From the NCBI GenBank assembly GCA_003162635.1, contig PMNE01000109.1, positions 215 to 56,791 of the forward strand: a stretch of DNA of 56,577 nucleotides. Reading direction: 5' to 3'. Shown here one piece after another: positions 39,064 to 48,423 of the stretch. How positions within the stretch are numbered: the first letter of the stretch is position 1; each line of letters begins with the position of its first letter. The notes under the pieces are model-generated. The model had not been told where the DNA came from and made no database searches. It saw only the letters and a list, made by a program, of their open reading frames with translations. The stretch comes from Ignavibacteriota bacterium (GTDB lineage: Bacteria; Bacteroidota; Ignavibacteria; UBA10030; UBA6906). The translations under genes were made by a program, and so were the position numbers.

Positions 39064-41670
39064 TTACCGCACCGACGCGTTCGAGCGGACAGGTCCGCCC
39101 AGGGTGAAGACATAGTCGCGTATGGCCGTCATTTGCTTCTGCGCATCGCCGCCCAGGACATCCGGGAGAGGCGACTGGCCGTCCGGGAAAAAGGACGGCA
39201 TGCGTGTCCCCTCCTGCAACTTATTGGGATCGGCGAGCCATTCAACAACCCAGGCAGGTTTGAGCCGCGACCGGACGTTTGTCAGATTCGGGGCGAGATC
39301 ATTTGTTGCTGCGGACCCCGGGCCCGGCATCTTCTCGTTTGTCGGATGGCACTTGATGCATTGAAAATCATTGAAGATCGAACGCCCCACGGGAAGAAGG
39401 ACGGGATCCGGCGTGAACGACTGGTAGTCGTGGATCGCCATCTGCTGGTTGCTTAAGGCCAGAAAATAGTCCATGATCTTGCCGATCTCGTCATCCGTGA
39501 AGGAGAACGTCGGCATTCGTGTGTTCAGCCAGAACCGAACGGCGTCGGGATGTCCGACAGTTGAGGGGTTCTTCAGGAATGCATACAGCCATTGCTCCTG
39601 GACCTTCTTTCCCTCACCGGTCAGGGGAGGAGGAAGAAAGGCGGTCTCTTCGATGATCGCGCCAATATGTCCCCCCTCCTGCTCCAACACATGGCACTGT
39701 TGACATCGATAGGAATAAACCAACCGTCGGCCGGTTTCGATCGCCTGCAGTCGCGCATCAAACGGTTTGAGGAATCTCTTGTCCGGTTCGTCTTTCGTTT
39801 CCGAGAGGAGGAAGAGCCGGATCTTCGCAATCTCGTCATCGGAGAAGGAGAAGACAGGCATCTTCTGGAGGATTCTGTCGGTCTGGAAAACGCGTGAGTC
39901 TTTCAATTTATTCGTAATCCAGTCGTGCCACGTATGAGGCACCTTTGTGTCACCGTAGTCCATCTCATCAACGCGCTTCCGACCGAAGTTGGACAGAGCC
40001 ACCGAGACGCGGCCCTCCTTCTCCATTCCGGGGATGGCATGGCAGCCGGCGCATCCGTATTCCCTTATCAGGCCCTCCCCCCGACTCACCGTCGTCACGG
40101 AGGCCGTATCGATCGCCATCGATTCAAAGACGCGCGAGTCCCTCTGGGTCGTCAAGAACGCTGCAACGTCACGCGCTTCCTGATCGGTCAGACGGAGTTT
40201 CGGCATTTTTGTCGTCGGGTTCAGCCGTCGGGGATCCTTCACCCACTCATAGATCCAGTCGGCACTCACTTTGGAGCCGACGCGCGTCAACTCGGGGGCG
40301 ATGTCGTAGCTCGTTCCACGCTGCTCGCGCACCTTCGTCTCGTCGCCCAGTGCATGGCACGCCATGCACCCCACCGTGGCAAAAACCTTGCGACCCCGTT
40401 CGCGATCTCCCTGGGCGGCGGCACCCCGGGTGATGCGGATCGTATCCTTCTTTGCAGCATGAAGGAGATACGCTGTGATTGCCTGCGCCTGATCGTCCGT
40501 GAACCGGAAATTCGGCATGCGGGTGTGCGGATTGTATTCTTTCGGGTTCCGCACCCATCGAAAGATCCAGTCCGGCGTGGCCTTGCCGGCGACAAGCCCA
40601 AGGTCCGGCCCGATGCGGGGCAATTCGGTGTAACCCTTGATCTCGTGACAACCTGCGCACCCGGATTCGATCACCAGACGCTTGGCGGAGGAAAACACCG
40701 GCGCCCCATCAAGATGGCTTTCATTCTCGTGGCACTCATTGCACGAGGCCCACACATCCTTGCCTCTCAGCAGAGGGTTTTCAGCATACGGATCAGCATC
40801 TCCATGTGCGCCGCCCGGCGTGAGAGACGGACCGTCTCCCCTGTGGCATGGAGTGCAGCCGAACGTCTCCGGCTTGTGGAGCGCGAGGAGTTCCGGCAAT
40901 GGATGATTCTTGAACGGTTCCGGCGCGTCCTCCATCACCTCTTCGTTCCACCCAAGGTGGCACGTTTGGCAGCGATCGATACGCGCCTTGGGGTCGTTGA
41001 AGGGGTTGCGGTCGTACCCCAGGAGCATCACCTGCTTGATTTCAATCGGGGCGGACTCGACGCGGTTAAGTTTTCCCTCCCAGCGGTCGATCGTCTTCCG
41101 GAGATCCGCGAGGCCATTTTGTGCCTGACGCACGCGGTCTTTGTACACATTCACGATCGCGGCGATGGAATCACGGCTTGCCTCGAGGCGCGTCACGAGC
41201 GCCATGTGGGCCGCCATCTCCGCCTCGTTGCGCGTCAGCTTCTCCTTCTCGCCCGGATCTTCCTTTCCCTCATGGACGGATTTCTTGTAGAAATAGTATG
41301 CTTCGTCGCCACGGCTCTTTGCAAATTGGTACGCACGATTCTCCCGGATAAGCTGCTCAAGGACGCCGTCGTAGGCGCGCGTGAGGAGAGCGTACGCCGG
41401 ACTGTTCATGGAATCCTGCGCAGCGGCAAGCTGGCGGCTGAGGTCCGCTGCGGCCGACGAATCGAATTGCGCGTGCGCCTGATCCAGACGCTCCCTGAGT
41501 TGTGCGGCGGCAAGCGCCCTGTATTCCCGCTGCGTTTCCTTCCACGGCCGCCGCGTGGACACCTCATCCACGACCGCCCACACCGTGCCAAGAAAAAGAA
41601 ATCCGGCAAAGACGGCGTAATAGATGCCGTAGGAACGCTGCTCGATGGGAACTGATGCACGTCGTGTCAA
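39064..41670 (-). CDS. membrane-anchored octaheme c-type cytochrome associated with cytochrome bc complex
   Basis: 868 aa; N-terminal TM, coiled-coil segment, eight CxxCH motifs (CQTCH, CTPCH, CNECH, CAGCH, CMACH, CAGCH, CQQCH, CIKCH). Confidence 0.9.
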   Translation of the reverse strand: MTRRASVPIEQRSYGIYYAVFAGFLFLGTVWAVVDEVSTRRPWKETQREYRALAAAQLRERLDQAHAQFDSSAAADLSRQLAAAQDSMNSPAYALLTRAYDGVLEQLIRENRAYQFAKSRGDEAYYFYKKSVHEGKEDPGEKEKLTRNEAEMAAHMALVTRLEASRDSIAAIVNVYKDRVRQAQNGLADLRKTIDRWEGKLNRVESAPIEIKQVMLLGYDRNPFNDPKARIDRCQTCHLGWNEEVMEDAPEPFKNHPLPELLALHKPETFGCTPCHRGDGPSLTPGGAHGDADPYAENPLLRGKDVWASCNECHENESHLDGAPVFSSAKRLVIESGCAGCHEIKGYTELPRIGPDLGLVAGKATPDWIFRWVRNPKEYNPHTRMPNFRFTDDQAQAITAYLLHAAKKDTIRITRGAAAQGDRERGRKVFATVGCMACHALGDETKVREQRGTSYDIAPELTRVGSKVSADWIYEWVKDPRRLNPTTKMPKLRLTDQEARDVAAFLTTQRDSRVFESMAIDTASVTTVSRGEGLIREYGCAGCHAIPGMEKEGRVSVALSNFGRKRVDEMDYGDTKVPHTWHDWITNKLKDSRVFQTDRILQKMPVFSFSDDEIAKIRLFLLSETKDEPDKRFLKPFDARLQAIETGRRLVYSYRCQQCHVLEQEGGHIGAIIEETAFLPPPLTGEGKKVQEQWLYAFLKNPSTVGHPDAVRFWLNTRMPTFSFTDDEIGKIMDYFLALSNQQMAIHDYQSFTPDPVLLPVGRSIFNDFQCIKCHPTNEKMPGPGSAATNDLAPNLTNVRSRLKPAWVVEWLADPNKLQEGTRMPSFFPDGQSPLPDVLGGDAQKQMTAIRDYVFTLGGPVRSNASVR

Positions 41671-41691
41671 CTCGCGAATCCCCGCTTGGGT

Positions 41692-42576
41692 CTAAATGTT
41701 GAACCAGGGTGTGACCAGAATGTACTTCACATTCAGCACCAGCCGAAGAATGATCTTGACCGGAAGCGCCATCATGATCAGGAACAGGGCGGCGATGATC
41801 GTGTAGCGCACGGGACCGAGCCTTCGGAGCACGTCACCCTTCCTTTTCCATACGTAGTACAACGCGCCGAGACTGAACCACGCAAGAATAGTAATCGTAC
41901 CGATCGCCATTGCTGCGGGGTTCAGAGAGTCGTCCACCCGGTGCGTCGGAACACCGAACAGCTCCGACCAGTCGATGTTCGTGAGCGCGACAACGCGATG
42001 GGTGTCCCATTCCTGCCACGGGAGGAAGAGGTTCCATCCGGGACCGCGGAAGAATGTGCCCAGAACGATGAGCGAGACCCACAGGACCAGAAAACCAAAA
42101 CAGAAGGTGAGGATGGCAAATCTCCGCTCCTTGAACGTGTAGTATCCATTCCCCTTCGGATTGATGTCGATGTACGGAATGGCGCACAAGCCAAGGATGA
42201 TAAGAGTCGGGATGGTCACGCCGGCAATCCATGGATCAAAATAGACAAGGATTTCCTGCAGGCCGAGAAAATACCAGGGCGCTTTCGACGGATTGGGCGT
42301 GAGCGAAGGGTTTGCCGGCTGCTCGAGGGGAGCGTTCAGTGTAATCGACCAGACGGTAAGGATTGCCATCACGACCAGGGCCGCAAGAAATTCCACCTTC
42401 ACGAGGTTCGGCCAGACCTGGACCTTGTCGCCGAGGTCCGCCTCTTCCGAACCCTCCCGACGGTCATTCCTCCGGGCTTTGCGGAAGGAATATGTCGTAT
42501 AAAAAATGATCAACGCCAGCATCAGAACGATGGGGACGTTGTCCGGTTTCGTGAGTATTCCGAGGAGATGGTCCAT
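41692..42576 (-). CDS. cytochrome b C-terminal half (subunit IV-like)
   Basis: NPSKAPWYFLGLQEILVYFDPWIAGVTIPTLIILGLCAIPYID. Confidence 0.88.
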   Translation of the reverse strand: MDHLLGILTKPDNVPIVLMLALIIFYTTYSFRKARRNDRREGSEEADLGDKVQVWPNLVKVEFLAALVVMAILTVWSITLNAPLEQPANPSLTPNPSKAPWYFLGLQEILVYFDPWIAGVTIPTLIILGLCAIPYIDINPKGNGYYTFKERRFAILTFCFGFLVLWVSLIVLGTFFRGPGWNLFLPWQEWDTHRVVALTNIDWSELFGVPTHRVDDSLNPAAMAIGTITILAWFSLGALYYVWKRKGDVLRRLGPVRYTIIAALFLIMMALPVKIILRLVLNVKYILVTPWFNI

Positions 42577-42606
42577 GTTATGTGCTCACCTTCTGCGGGT
42601 TTGTCT

Positions 42607-43398
42607 TCAGTTCTTTTTCGTCTCGCTCTCCGGACCCGAAATCCCGCCGTCTTTTCTGACCCGCCAGAAATGGACGATCATCAGAACGCTGCCGATCAGG
42701 GGAAGAAAGATGCAATGGAGAACATAGAACCGGAGCAGGGTCGGCGGTCCGACCTGAGTGCCGCCCAACAGGACGAAGCGGACGTCGTTGTTCACCTTCA
42801 TGCCGAGCTCGGCGCCGAACGGCCCTTCATGACCAAGGAGAGGAGTTGCACGCGCCATGTTCGTTCCCACCGTGACTGCCCAAATGGCAAGCTGATCCCA
42901 CGGAAGGAGGTAACCGGTAAAACTGAGGAAGAGAGTGAGCGTGAGGAGAAAAACGCCTATGACCCAGTTGAATTGGCGCGGGGGTTTGTAGGATCCGGTG
43001 AGAAAGACCCGGAACATGTGAAGCATCACCGTGATCACCATCGCGTGAGCGGCCCAGCGGTGCATGTTCCGCATGAGCGGCCCGAACGCAACGTCGTTCA
43101 TGAGATACTTCATGTCGTCGTACGCGTACTCGGCGGCCGGCCGGTAGTAGAACATCAGGATGACGCCCGTGACGGTCAGGACGATGAAGAGGAGGAATGT
43201 GATCCCTCCCATCCCCCACGTATAGCCGACGTTCGTTGCGTGGCGGGAGACGCGGACGGGGTGCAGATGGAGGAAGACATTGTCGAGGATCTGCAGAGCC
43301 CTGTTCCGCTGTGTATCCTGGTAGGCGTGACGGAAGATGGACTTGTACACGTCCGTCCTCCGCAGCTTCTCGCGCAACGTTTCGAAAATGCCGAACAT
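42607..43398 (-). CDS. cytochrome b N-terminal (b6-like) subunit
   Basis: [53 protein letters not shown]; His spacing x13 / x14. Confidence 0.92.
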   Translation of the reverse strand: MFGIFETLREKLRRTDVYKSIFRHAYQDTQRNRALQILDNVFLHLHPVRVSRHATNVGYTWGMGGITFLLFIVLTVTGVILMFYYRPAAEYAYDDMKYLMNDVAFGPLMRNMHRWAAHAMVITVMLHMFRVFLTGSYKPPRQFNWVIGVFLLTLTLFLSFTGYLLPWDQLAIWAVTVGTNMARATPLLGHEGPFGAELGMKVNNDVRFVLLGGTQVGPPTLLRFYVLHCIFLPLIGSVLMIVHFWRVRKDGGISGPESETKKN

Positions 43399-43448
43399 CG
43401 CACCCCCGTCTGTCTCAGAAAGAACAGTATTTCACGATCCACCTGGCG

Positions 43449-44027
43449 TCAACCAAACTTCAGGAACGCTCCCGGCTTTGACCATTCCCCCTTTTCATAG
43501 AGGAACTTCACCCCCCTATCCACGACGATATCTCCATCATCCGAGAGGGTGATTTTCAGGCGTTCCAACGGCCGCGGCGTCGGGCCTTCGAAATTCACGC
43601 CGTCTTTATGGTAACCGCTCCCGTGACAAGGGCATTTGAACTTGCTTTCGGTCTGGAGCCACCGGGGGGTGCACCCAAGATGCGTACAGATCGCCGAGAG
43701 CGCGTAGAATCCATCCGCCTCGCGGACGATCCACACGCGGTACTCATCCTTATAGGTTTCGTTCACCTCGCCGACGACATAGTCCTGCGGCTTCCCCGCC
43801 TTGAAGGCCGAAGGGGTCTCATAGAGAACGCGGGGTACCATCAGTCTCAGGGCTCCCACGGTCGCCGTCGCCAGAAATCCAAAGAAGGCCAGCCATCCCG
43901 CGACCGACAGGAAGTTCTTCCTGCTCATCCGCCAGATGCCCGGATCATTTTCGGGGGGCTTGTCCTGCCTTGGCTTCCGCACTTCGCCTGCCACCGGTTT
44001 CTGGAAAGAAGGGTCCTGTTCAGGCAT
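43449..44027 (-). CDS. Rieske 2Fe-2S protein of cytochrome bc complex
   Basis: CTHLGCTPRW ... CPCHGSGY. Confidence 0.93.
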   Translation of the reverse strand: MPEQDPSFQKPVAGEVRKPRQDKPPENDPGIWRMSRKNFLSVAGWLAFFGFLATATVGALRLMVPRVLYETPSAFKAGKPQDYVVGEVNETYKDEYRVWIVREADGFYALSAICTHLGCTPRWLQTESKFKCPCHGSGYHKDGVNFEGPTPRPLERLKITLSDDGDIVVDRGVKFLYEKGEWSKPGAFLKFG

Positions 44028-44458
44028 CACGGTGCCTCGCCAATGACGGATGCGCTTGTTCCCCCATGAGCAACGACTTGAGAAGGTAAAGCGTCGATGG
44101 AGCGGAGTGGCGTACGATAATTGAGGAGATGGAACGATGCAGGGGGAAACCAACAGCGATGGCCGGCAAAGAACTCAGCAACATGAAGAATGAACAGTGT
44201 CGTGAAAGAACTCTGCGCAACCGCTGCAGAACGTTGTGGTTTCAATGAACTAACGTGGAGAAGTTACAAAAGGTTCACGGGAAAGTCAACAATCCTTCCC
44301 GGTCGGAGGGAAAATGTTTCCCTGAAGACAGAAAACTGTGTAGATTCTCAACGGGGCTTCACCCTTCGCGCCCTGGAGGCCGCGCGTTTGCATCTGCGCG
44401 GCGTTTGCAGTATATTTTTTGTCGAATTCGCTGCTCACTCCTGACAGCAAGGCATTCC

Positions 44459-46099
44459 ATGGATTGGATCGATCACCGGCAACTCCCTCCTTCGGCCGGA
44501 GGATACTCCGCACTGTTTCTCCGCTATCTCTACGAATTCGACGATGTGAGGCAGTTCTACCCCGGGAATTTCCGGGAGAACTCCTCGTATGAAGCCGTCA
44601 TGCGGGCAATCGACATGCACCAGCCCGATCGAAGTGCATTGACGGAAGTGTTGAAGGAACAGAATCCGGACCCGCAGGCGTCGCCGCGTACCAAGGAGAA
44701 CATCGAACTCCTGGGAAGGTCGACGACCTATGCTGTGGTCACAGGGCAGCAGGTGGGTCTGTTCGGTGGTCCGATGTACACGGTCTACAAGACCCTGACG
44801 ACCATCATCCTTGCGGAGAAACTCGCGGCAAAGTTTCCGGGAAAGTCGTTCGTCCCCGTGTTCTGGATAGAGGGGGAGGACCACGATTTTGCGGAAATGA
44901 ACCATACGTCTGTGTTCGACCGGGCAAACGGGGTCACGCCGGTGCAATACCTTCCCGGGGGCATCATGCCGGAGAAGAACGTCGGTGCTGTCGGGGAGAT
45001 GGTCTTCGATGATTCCATCGGTCAGGTCATCGATACGCTCGATGCCTCTCTCCCCCCGACGGAATTCACCGCGCCGCTCATCGCACGCCTGCGCGAATGT
45101 TATGCCCCCGGCAGCACGTTCCGCTCCGCCTTCACGGCCTGGATGAGATTCCTCTTCGGAGACAGGGGTCTCGTGTTTCTGTCACCGCACCATCCCCGGC
45201 TCAAGCAACTCCTTTCCCCCCTTTTCGTTAAGGAACTCGAGACTTTTCCGCATATCTCCCAGCTCGTCATTACCCGCAGTGCAGAGCTTGAGCAGCGGTA
45301 TCATGCACAGATTAAGACAAAATCCATCAATCTCTTCATGTTCCACAAGGGCGGGCGCTATCTGATCGAGCCCCGGGAGACGGATTTCAGTCTCAAGGGA
45401 ACGAGGGCCTTCTTCACGAGAGACGAGCTGATGGCCATCGCCCGCGAGGCGCCGGAGCTGCTCAGTCCGAACGTCGTTCTCCGTCCCCTGTGCCAGGACA
45501 CTCTTTTGCCGACTGTCGCGTACGTTGGCGGTCCATCGGAAGTGGCCTATTTTGCGCAATTGCAATCTGTCTATGAGGATTGCGGAACCACGGAGCCGGT
45601 TATTTACCCCAGGGCGGGCGCAACATTGCTCCCGGGAAACCTCGCGCGCGCCATGGAGAAATACGATCTGGAACTTCCCGAATTTTTCGGCAACGTCGAC
45701 ACGGTGACGAACAAAGTTGTCGCACAGATCGCCGACATCAAGCTCGACGTGATGTTCGAGGAGTTGGTGAGTCGTTTGCATGGAGCGATAGGCGAAGTCA
45801 AATTCGGGTTGAACGAGGTCGATCCCACTCTCCTCGGTGCGGTGGAAAACCTCACATCAAAGATCGACACGAATGTCGGTGTCCTGAGAGAGAAATCGAT
45901 TGCGGCGCAGAAGCGGCGCAATGAGACGGCAGTGCGGCAGATCGAAAGGGCAGTGGCGGGTGTGTTGCCCGGCGGGGTTCTTCAAGAGAGGGAGATCAAC
46001 GCAGTTTCGTTTCTCAATAGATATGGTGTGAACTTCATTTCGTGGTTGTTCGACCACCTCGACATCACCGGATTCAAACACCAGATCCTGGCTCCGTAG
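44459..46099 (+). CDS. bshC: bacillithiol biosynthesis cysteine-adding enzyme BshC
   Basis: VTGQQVGLFGGPMYTVYKTLTTIILAEKLA, FVPVFWIEGEDHDFAEMNHT, YVGGPSEVAYFAQL. Confidence 0.94.
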   Translation: MDWIDHRQLPPSAGGYSALFLRYLYEFDDVRQFYPGNFRENSSYEAVMRAIDMHQPDRSALTEVLKEQNPDPQASPRTKENIELLGRSTTYAVVTGQQVGLFGGPMYTVYKTLTTIILAEKLAAKFPGKSFVPVFWIEGEDHDFAEMNHTSVFDRANGVTPVQYLPGGIMPEKNVGAVGEMVFDDSIGQVIDTLDASLPPTEFTAPLIARLRECYAPGSTFRSAFTAWMRFLFGDRGLVFLSPHHPRLKQLLSPLFVKELETFPHISQLVITRSAELEQRYHAQIKTKSINLFMFHKGGRYLIEPRETDFSLKGTRAFFTRDELMAIAREAPELLSPNVVLRPLCQDTLLPTVAYVGGPSEVAYFAQLQSVYEDCGTTEPVIYPRAGATLLPGNLARAMEKYDLELPEFFGNVDTVTNKVVAQIADIKLDVMFEELVSRLHGAIGEVKFGLNEVDPTLLGAVENLTSKIDTNVGVLREKSIAAQKRRNETAVRQIERAVAGVLPGGVLQEREINAVSFLNRYGVNFISWLFDHLDITGFKHQILAP

Positions 46100-46151
46100 C
46101 CCGATTCGTCTTCGCAACGCCCCCCCTTCTTCCCATCCCCGCGGATGGGGC

Positions 46152-47408
46152 TCAGTGGTGCGATGTCACAGTTCCTGCCGACGCGGGGATAATCGGAACA
46201 CGCGCAGCAAACCACATCCAGCACAGCACAAACAATGCGGCAAATCCCAGCGTCACCAGGATCTCGCCGATTCCGAAGGGGATTGTCGCCGCCGTCCAGA
46301 CGAACGGCACCACGGCAATGAATCGCTCCAGGAAGAGCGCGAGAAGAATCAGCGAGGTGATCGTCAGAAGCGCCCCGGGCACCTCTTTCACGCGGCGGCT
46401 CAAAAACACGGCAAGGGGGAACAAATACGCCAGAATGATGTACACCCACATCAGCGGCTCCCACGGCGCGCTGTAGAATCTCTTGATAAGGTAGCTCGTT
46501 TCGGAAGGGAGATTGCCATACCAGATCACAAGATACTGCGACCAGAAAAAGCCGCCGGAGAGAAGACAGAATCCGAACACAAATCGGCCCATGTCATGCC
46601 ACTGACTGACAGAATAGGCTCCTTCCGTCTTGAGCCATTTCCGCGAGACAATCGCCAGAATGGCAATCGCGACGAGCGATGCGTAGAAAGCATGCAGGAA
46701 GAACAGCCATCCGTACAGGGTGCTCACCCAATGCGGGTCCAGCGCCATCACCAGGTCGAACCCAATCAGACTGTACAACACCGCAAATGAAATCAAGAGG
46801 GCCGGTGTGAGCCGCGCCAGGCGGCCTCTCCTGAGGATTTCCTCCTCATCCCAACTCGTCCAGCCGTTCGTGATCCGCCGGTGCAGCCAGGTCGTGAAAG
46901 AGCGATCCGTCCGAGGAGGAAGAAGGCCGAGATCCGGGCGCAACGACGCAGCCACGAACTTGCCGCTCAACCAGGCGAGAAACAGGAAGGCGATCCCATC
47001 CCGCCCGAACAGAAACCACCCGCTCAGCCAGACTTCCTTTCCCCCGGTATCCCCATGGAGCCAGGGAAAGAGCATCCCCCCGCCCATCACGAGGACGGCA
47101 TAGAGCAGGAGACTCACGGGGAGAAAGACGACCATCCCCTCGCCGATCCGCCGAAACTGGTCGCCCCATCGCGCGTTGGTTATCCCATAGACCCCCGCCA
47201 CAACGACCCCACCCTGGGCAATACCGGACCAGAAGAGGAAGTTCACGAAGTAGATCTGCCATGCGCGCTGCCCTTCGCCGACGATGATACCGGCAAGAAA
47301 GGCGACGAACCCGAGGATGGTCAGTCCGATGAGGACATGGCGGAGCCGTGGCGGCGCCGCAGCCGGCGGGTAGTGAAGAATGGGAGTCGATGGTCGATGG
47401 ACAGTCAT
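46152..47408 (-). CDS. actF: Alternative Complex III subunit ActF (quinol:cytochrome c oxidoreductase)
   Basis: Polytopic ~10 TM; position at end of act cluster; ATGA overlap with actE. Confidence 0.85.
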   Translation of the reverse strand: MTVHRPSTPILHYPPAAAPPRLRHVLIGLTILGFVAFLAGIIVGEGQRAWQIYFVNFLFWSGIAQGGVVVAGVYGITNARWGDQFRRIGEGMVVFLPVSLLLYAVLVMGGGMLFPWLHGDTGGKEVWLSGWFLFGRDGIAFLFLAWLSGKFVAASLRPDLGLLPPRTDRSFTTWLHRRITNGWTSWDEEEILRRGRLARLTPALLISFAVLYSLIGFDLVMALDPHWVSTLYGWLFFLHAFYASLVAIAILAIVSRKWLKTEGAYSVSQWHDMGRFVFGFCLLSGGFFWSQYLVIWYGNLPSETSYLIKRFYSAPWEPLMWVYIILAYLFPLAVFLSRRVKEVPGALLTITSLILLALFLERFIAVVPFVWTAATIPFGIGEILVTLGFAALFVLCWMWFAARVPIIPASAGTVTSHH

Positions 47409-47908
47409 CGTTTCTGCAAACTCCGGAGATGCGAAATGATCAGCCAACGCTCGCGCTGTGTGGTGTTTTCATCCTGCGGGGGCATGATGCGGACGCCGTT
47501 TCGGATGACATAATAGATGTATCCGTCGGGCGCCTTAATCTCCTTGCTCGTCGTAAGATCGGGCGGAGTCTGAAACTTGGCGGCGACGGGACCATCCCCT
47601 TTCGCCCCGAGGCCGTGGCACGGGAAGCAATACGTCTCGAACAGGAGCCGCGCGGTATCCGCCGATGCCCGGGAGAACGTGAAAGGATTCTTCAGCGCCG
47701 CAGCGCTGAGGGAATCGCGCACAGGAATCTCCTCCCCTTTCGTCTGTACCGTTCCTTCCGCGGGCGGACGAGGGTTCGCATTGTGCCGGAACGAGGGCTG
47801 TGTGTACATGTCCGTGCGCAGCTGGTACCTGTCGTCCGGATTGTTGCCGCACCCGGCGAGATAAGACAATGCCACGGAGGAGAGGAGAAGAACAAGACGT
47901 GGGGTCAT
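47405..47908 (-). CDS. actE: Alternative Complex III monoheme cytochrome c lipoprotein ActE
   Basis: Lipobox LAGC; LLFETYCFPCHGLGAKGDGPVAAKF. Confidence 0.88.
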   Translation of the reverse strand: MTPRLVLLLSSVALSYLAGCGNNPDDRYQLRTDMYTQPSFRHNANPRPPAEGTVQTKGEEIPVRDSLSAAALKNPFTFSRASADTARLLFETYCFPCHGLGAKGDGPVAAKFQTPPDLTTSKEIKAPDGYIYYVIRNGVRIMPPQDENTTQRERWLIISHLRSLQKR

Positions 47909-48420
47909 CGGAGTATGCGCCGAATATCGATTGCGCCCGTCGTTTTAAGCAGCCGTGCGAGTCTCTCGAACTCCTCCGGTGCGCACCGCACCTGGATGCC
48001 GAAATGGTCGGAGGAGATCCTCTCGTCATACCCCGGCGTAAGGTTCCATTGCGGCAGGCGCGTATTGGCGAAGAGGCCGACGATCGTCGCGAGGGCGCCG
48101 AAGAGGATCGTGCAAATGTACGCCACGACGCCGAACGGCGGAATGGAGAGGAGCGGTTTCCCCCCGACGTGGAGGGAGAAATTCCCCAGCGGTCCGATCG
48201 TGATCCCCCAACCGATGGCAAGTCCGAGAAGTCCGCCGACGAGCGTGAAGACCCGGACGGGGCTGCGCTTTCCCCCGAGAGCTGCCGTGATGTCGTGGTG
48301 CGGCACAGGCGAAAACACCTGGAACTCCGACATCCCCTCCCCTTTCAATGCCCTGATCCCCGCAACAAGATCATCCACGTGGCGGTACACGGAGAAGAGG
48401 TACGGTCCGGTTGCATTCAT
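47905..48420 (-). CDS. actD: Alternative Complex III subunit ActD (DUF3341)
   Basis: LFSVYRHVDDLVAGIRALKGEGMSEFQVFSPVPHHDI plus two TM. Confidence 0.88.
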   Translation of the reverse strand: MNATGPYLFSVYRHVDDLVAGIRALKGEGMSEFQVFSPVPHHDITAALGGKRSPVRVFTLVGGLLGLAIGWGITIGPLGNFSLHVGGKPLLSIPPFGVVAYICTILFGALATIVGLFANTRLPQWNLTPGYDERISSDHFGIQVRCAPEEFERLARLLKTTGAIDIRRILR

Positions 48421-48423
48421 GTG

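Noticed and set aside
39925-41655. 576-aa plus-strand ORF antisense to the octaheme cytochrome
   Set aside because: Arg/His/Pro-rich out-of-frame translation with no motif; the opposite strand has eight CxxCH motifs. A codon-bias artefact of high-GC DNA.
41686-43500. 604-aa plus-strand ORF antisense to the split cytochrome b genes
   Set aside because: Composition (E/R/H/D-rich, low complexity) typical of antisense GC-rich ORFs; spans two well-supported minus-strand genes.
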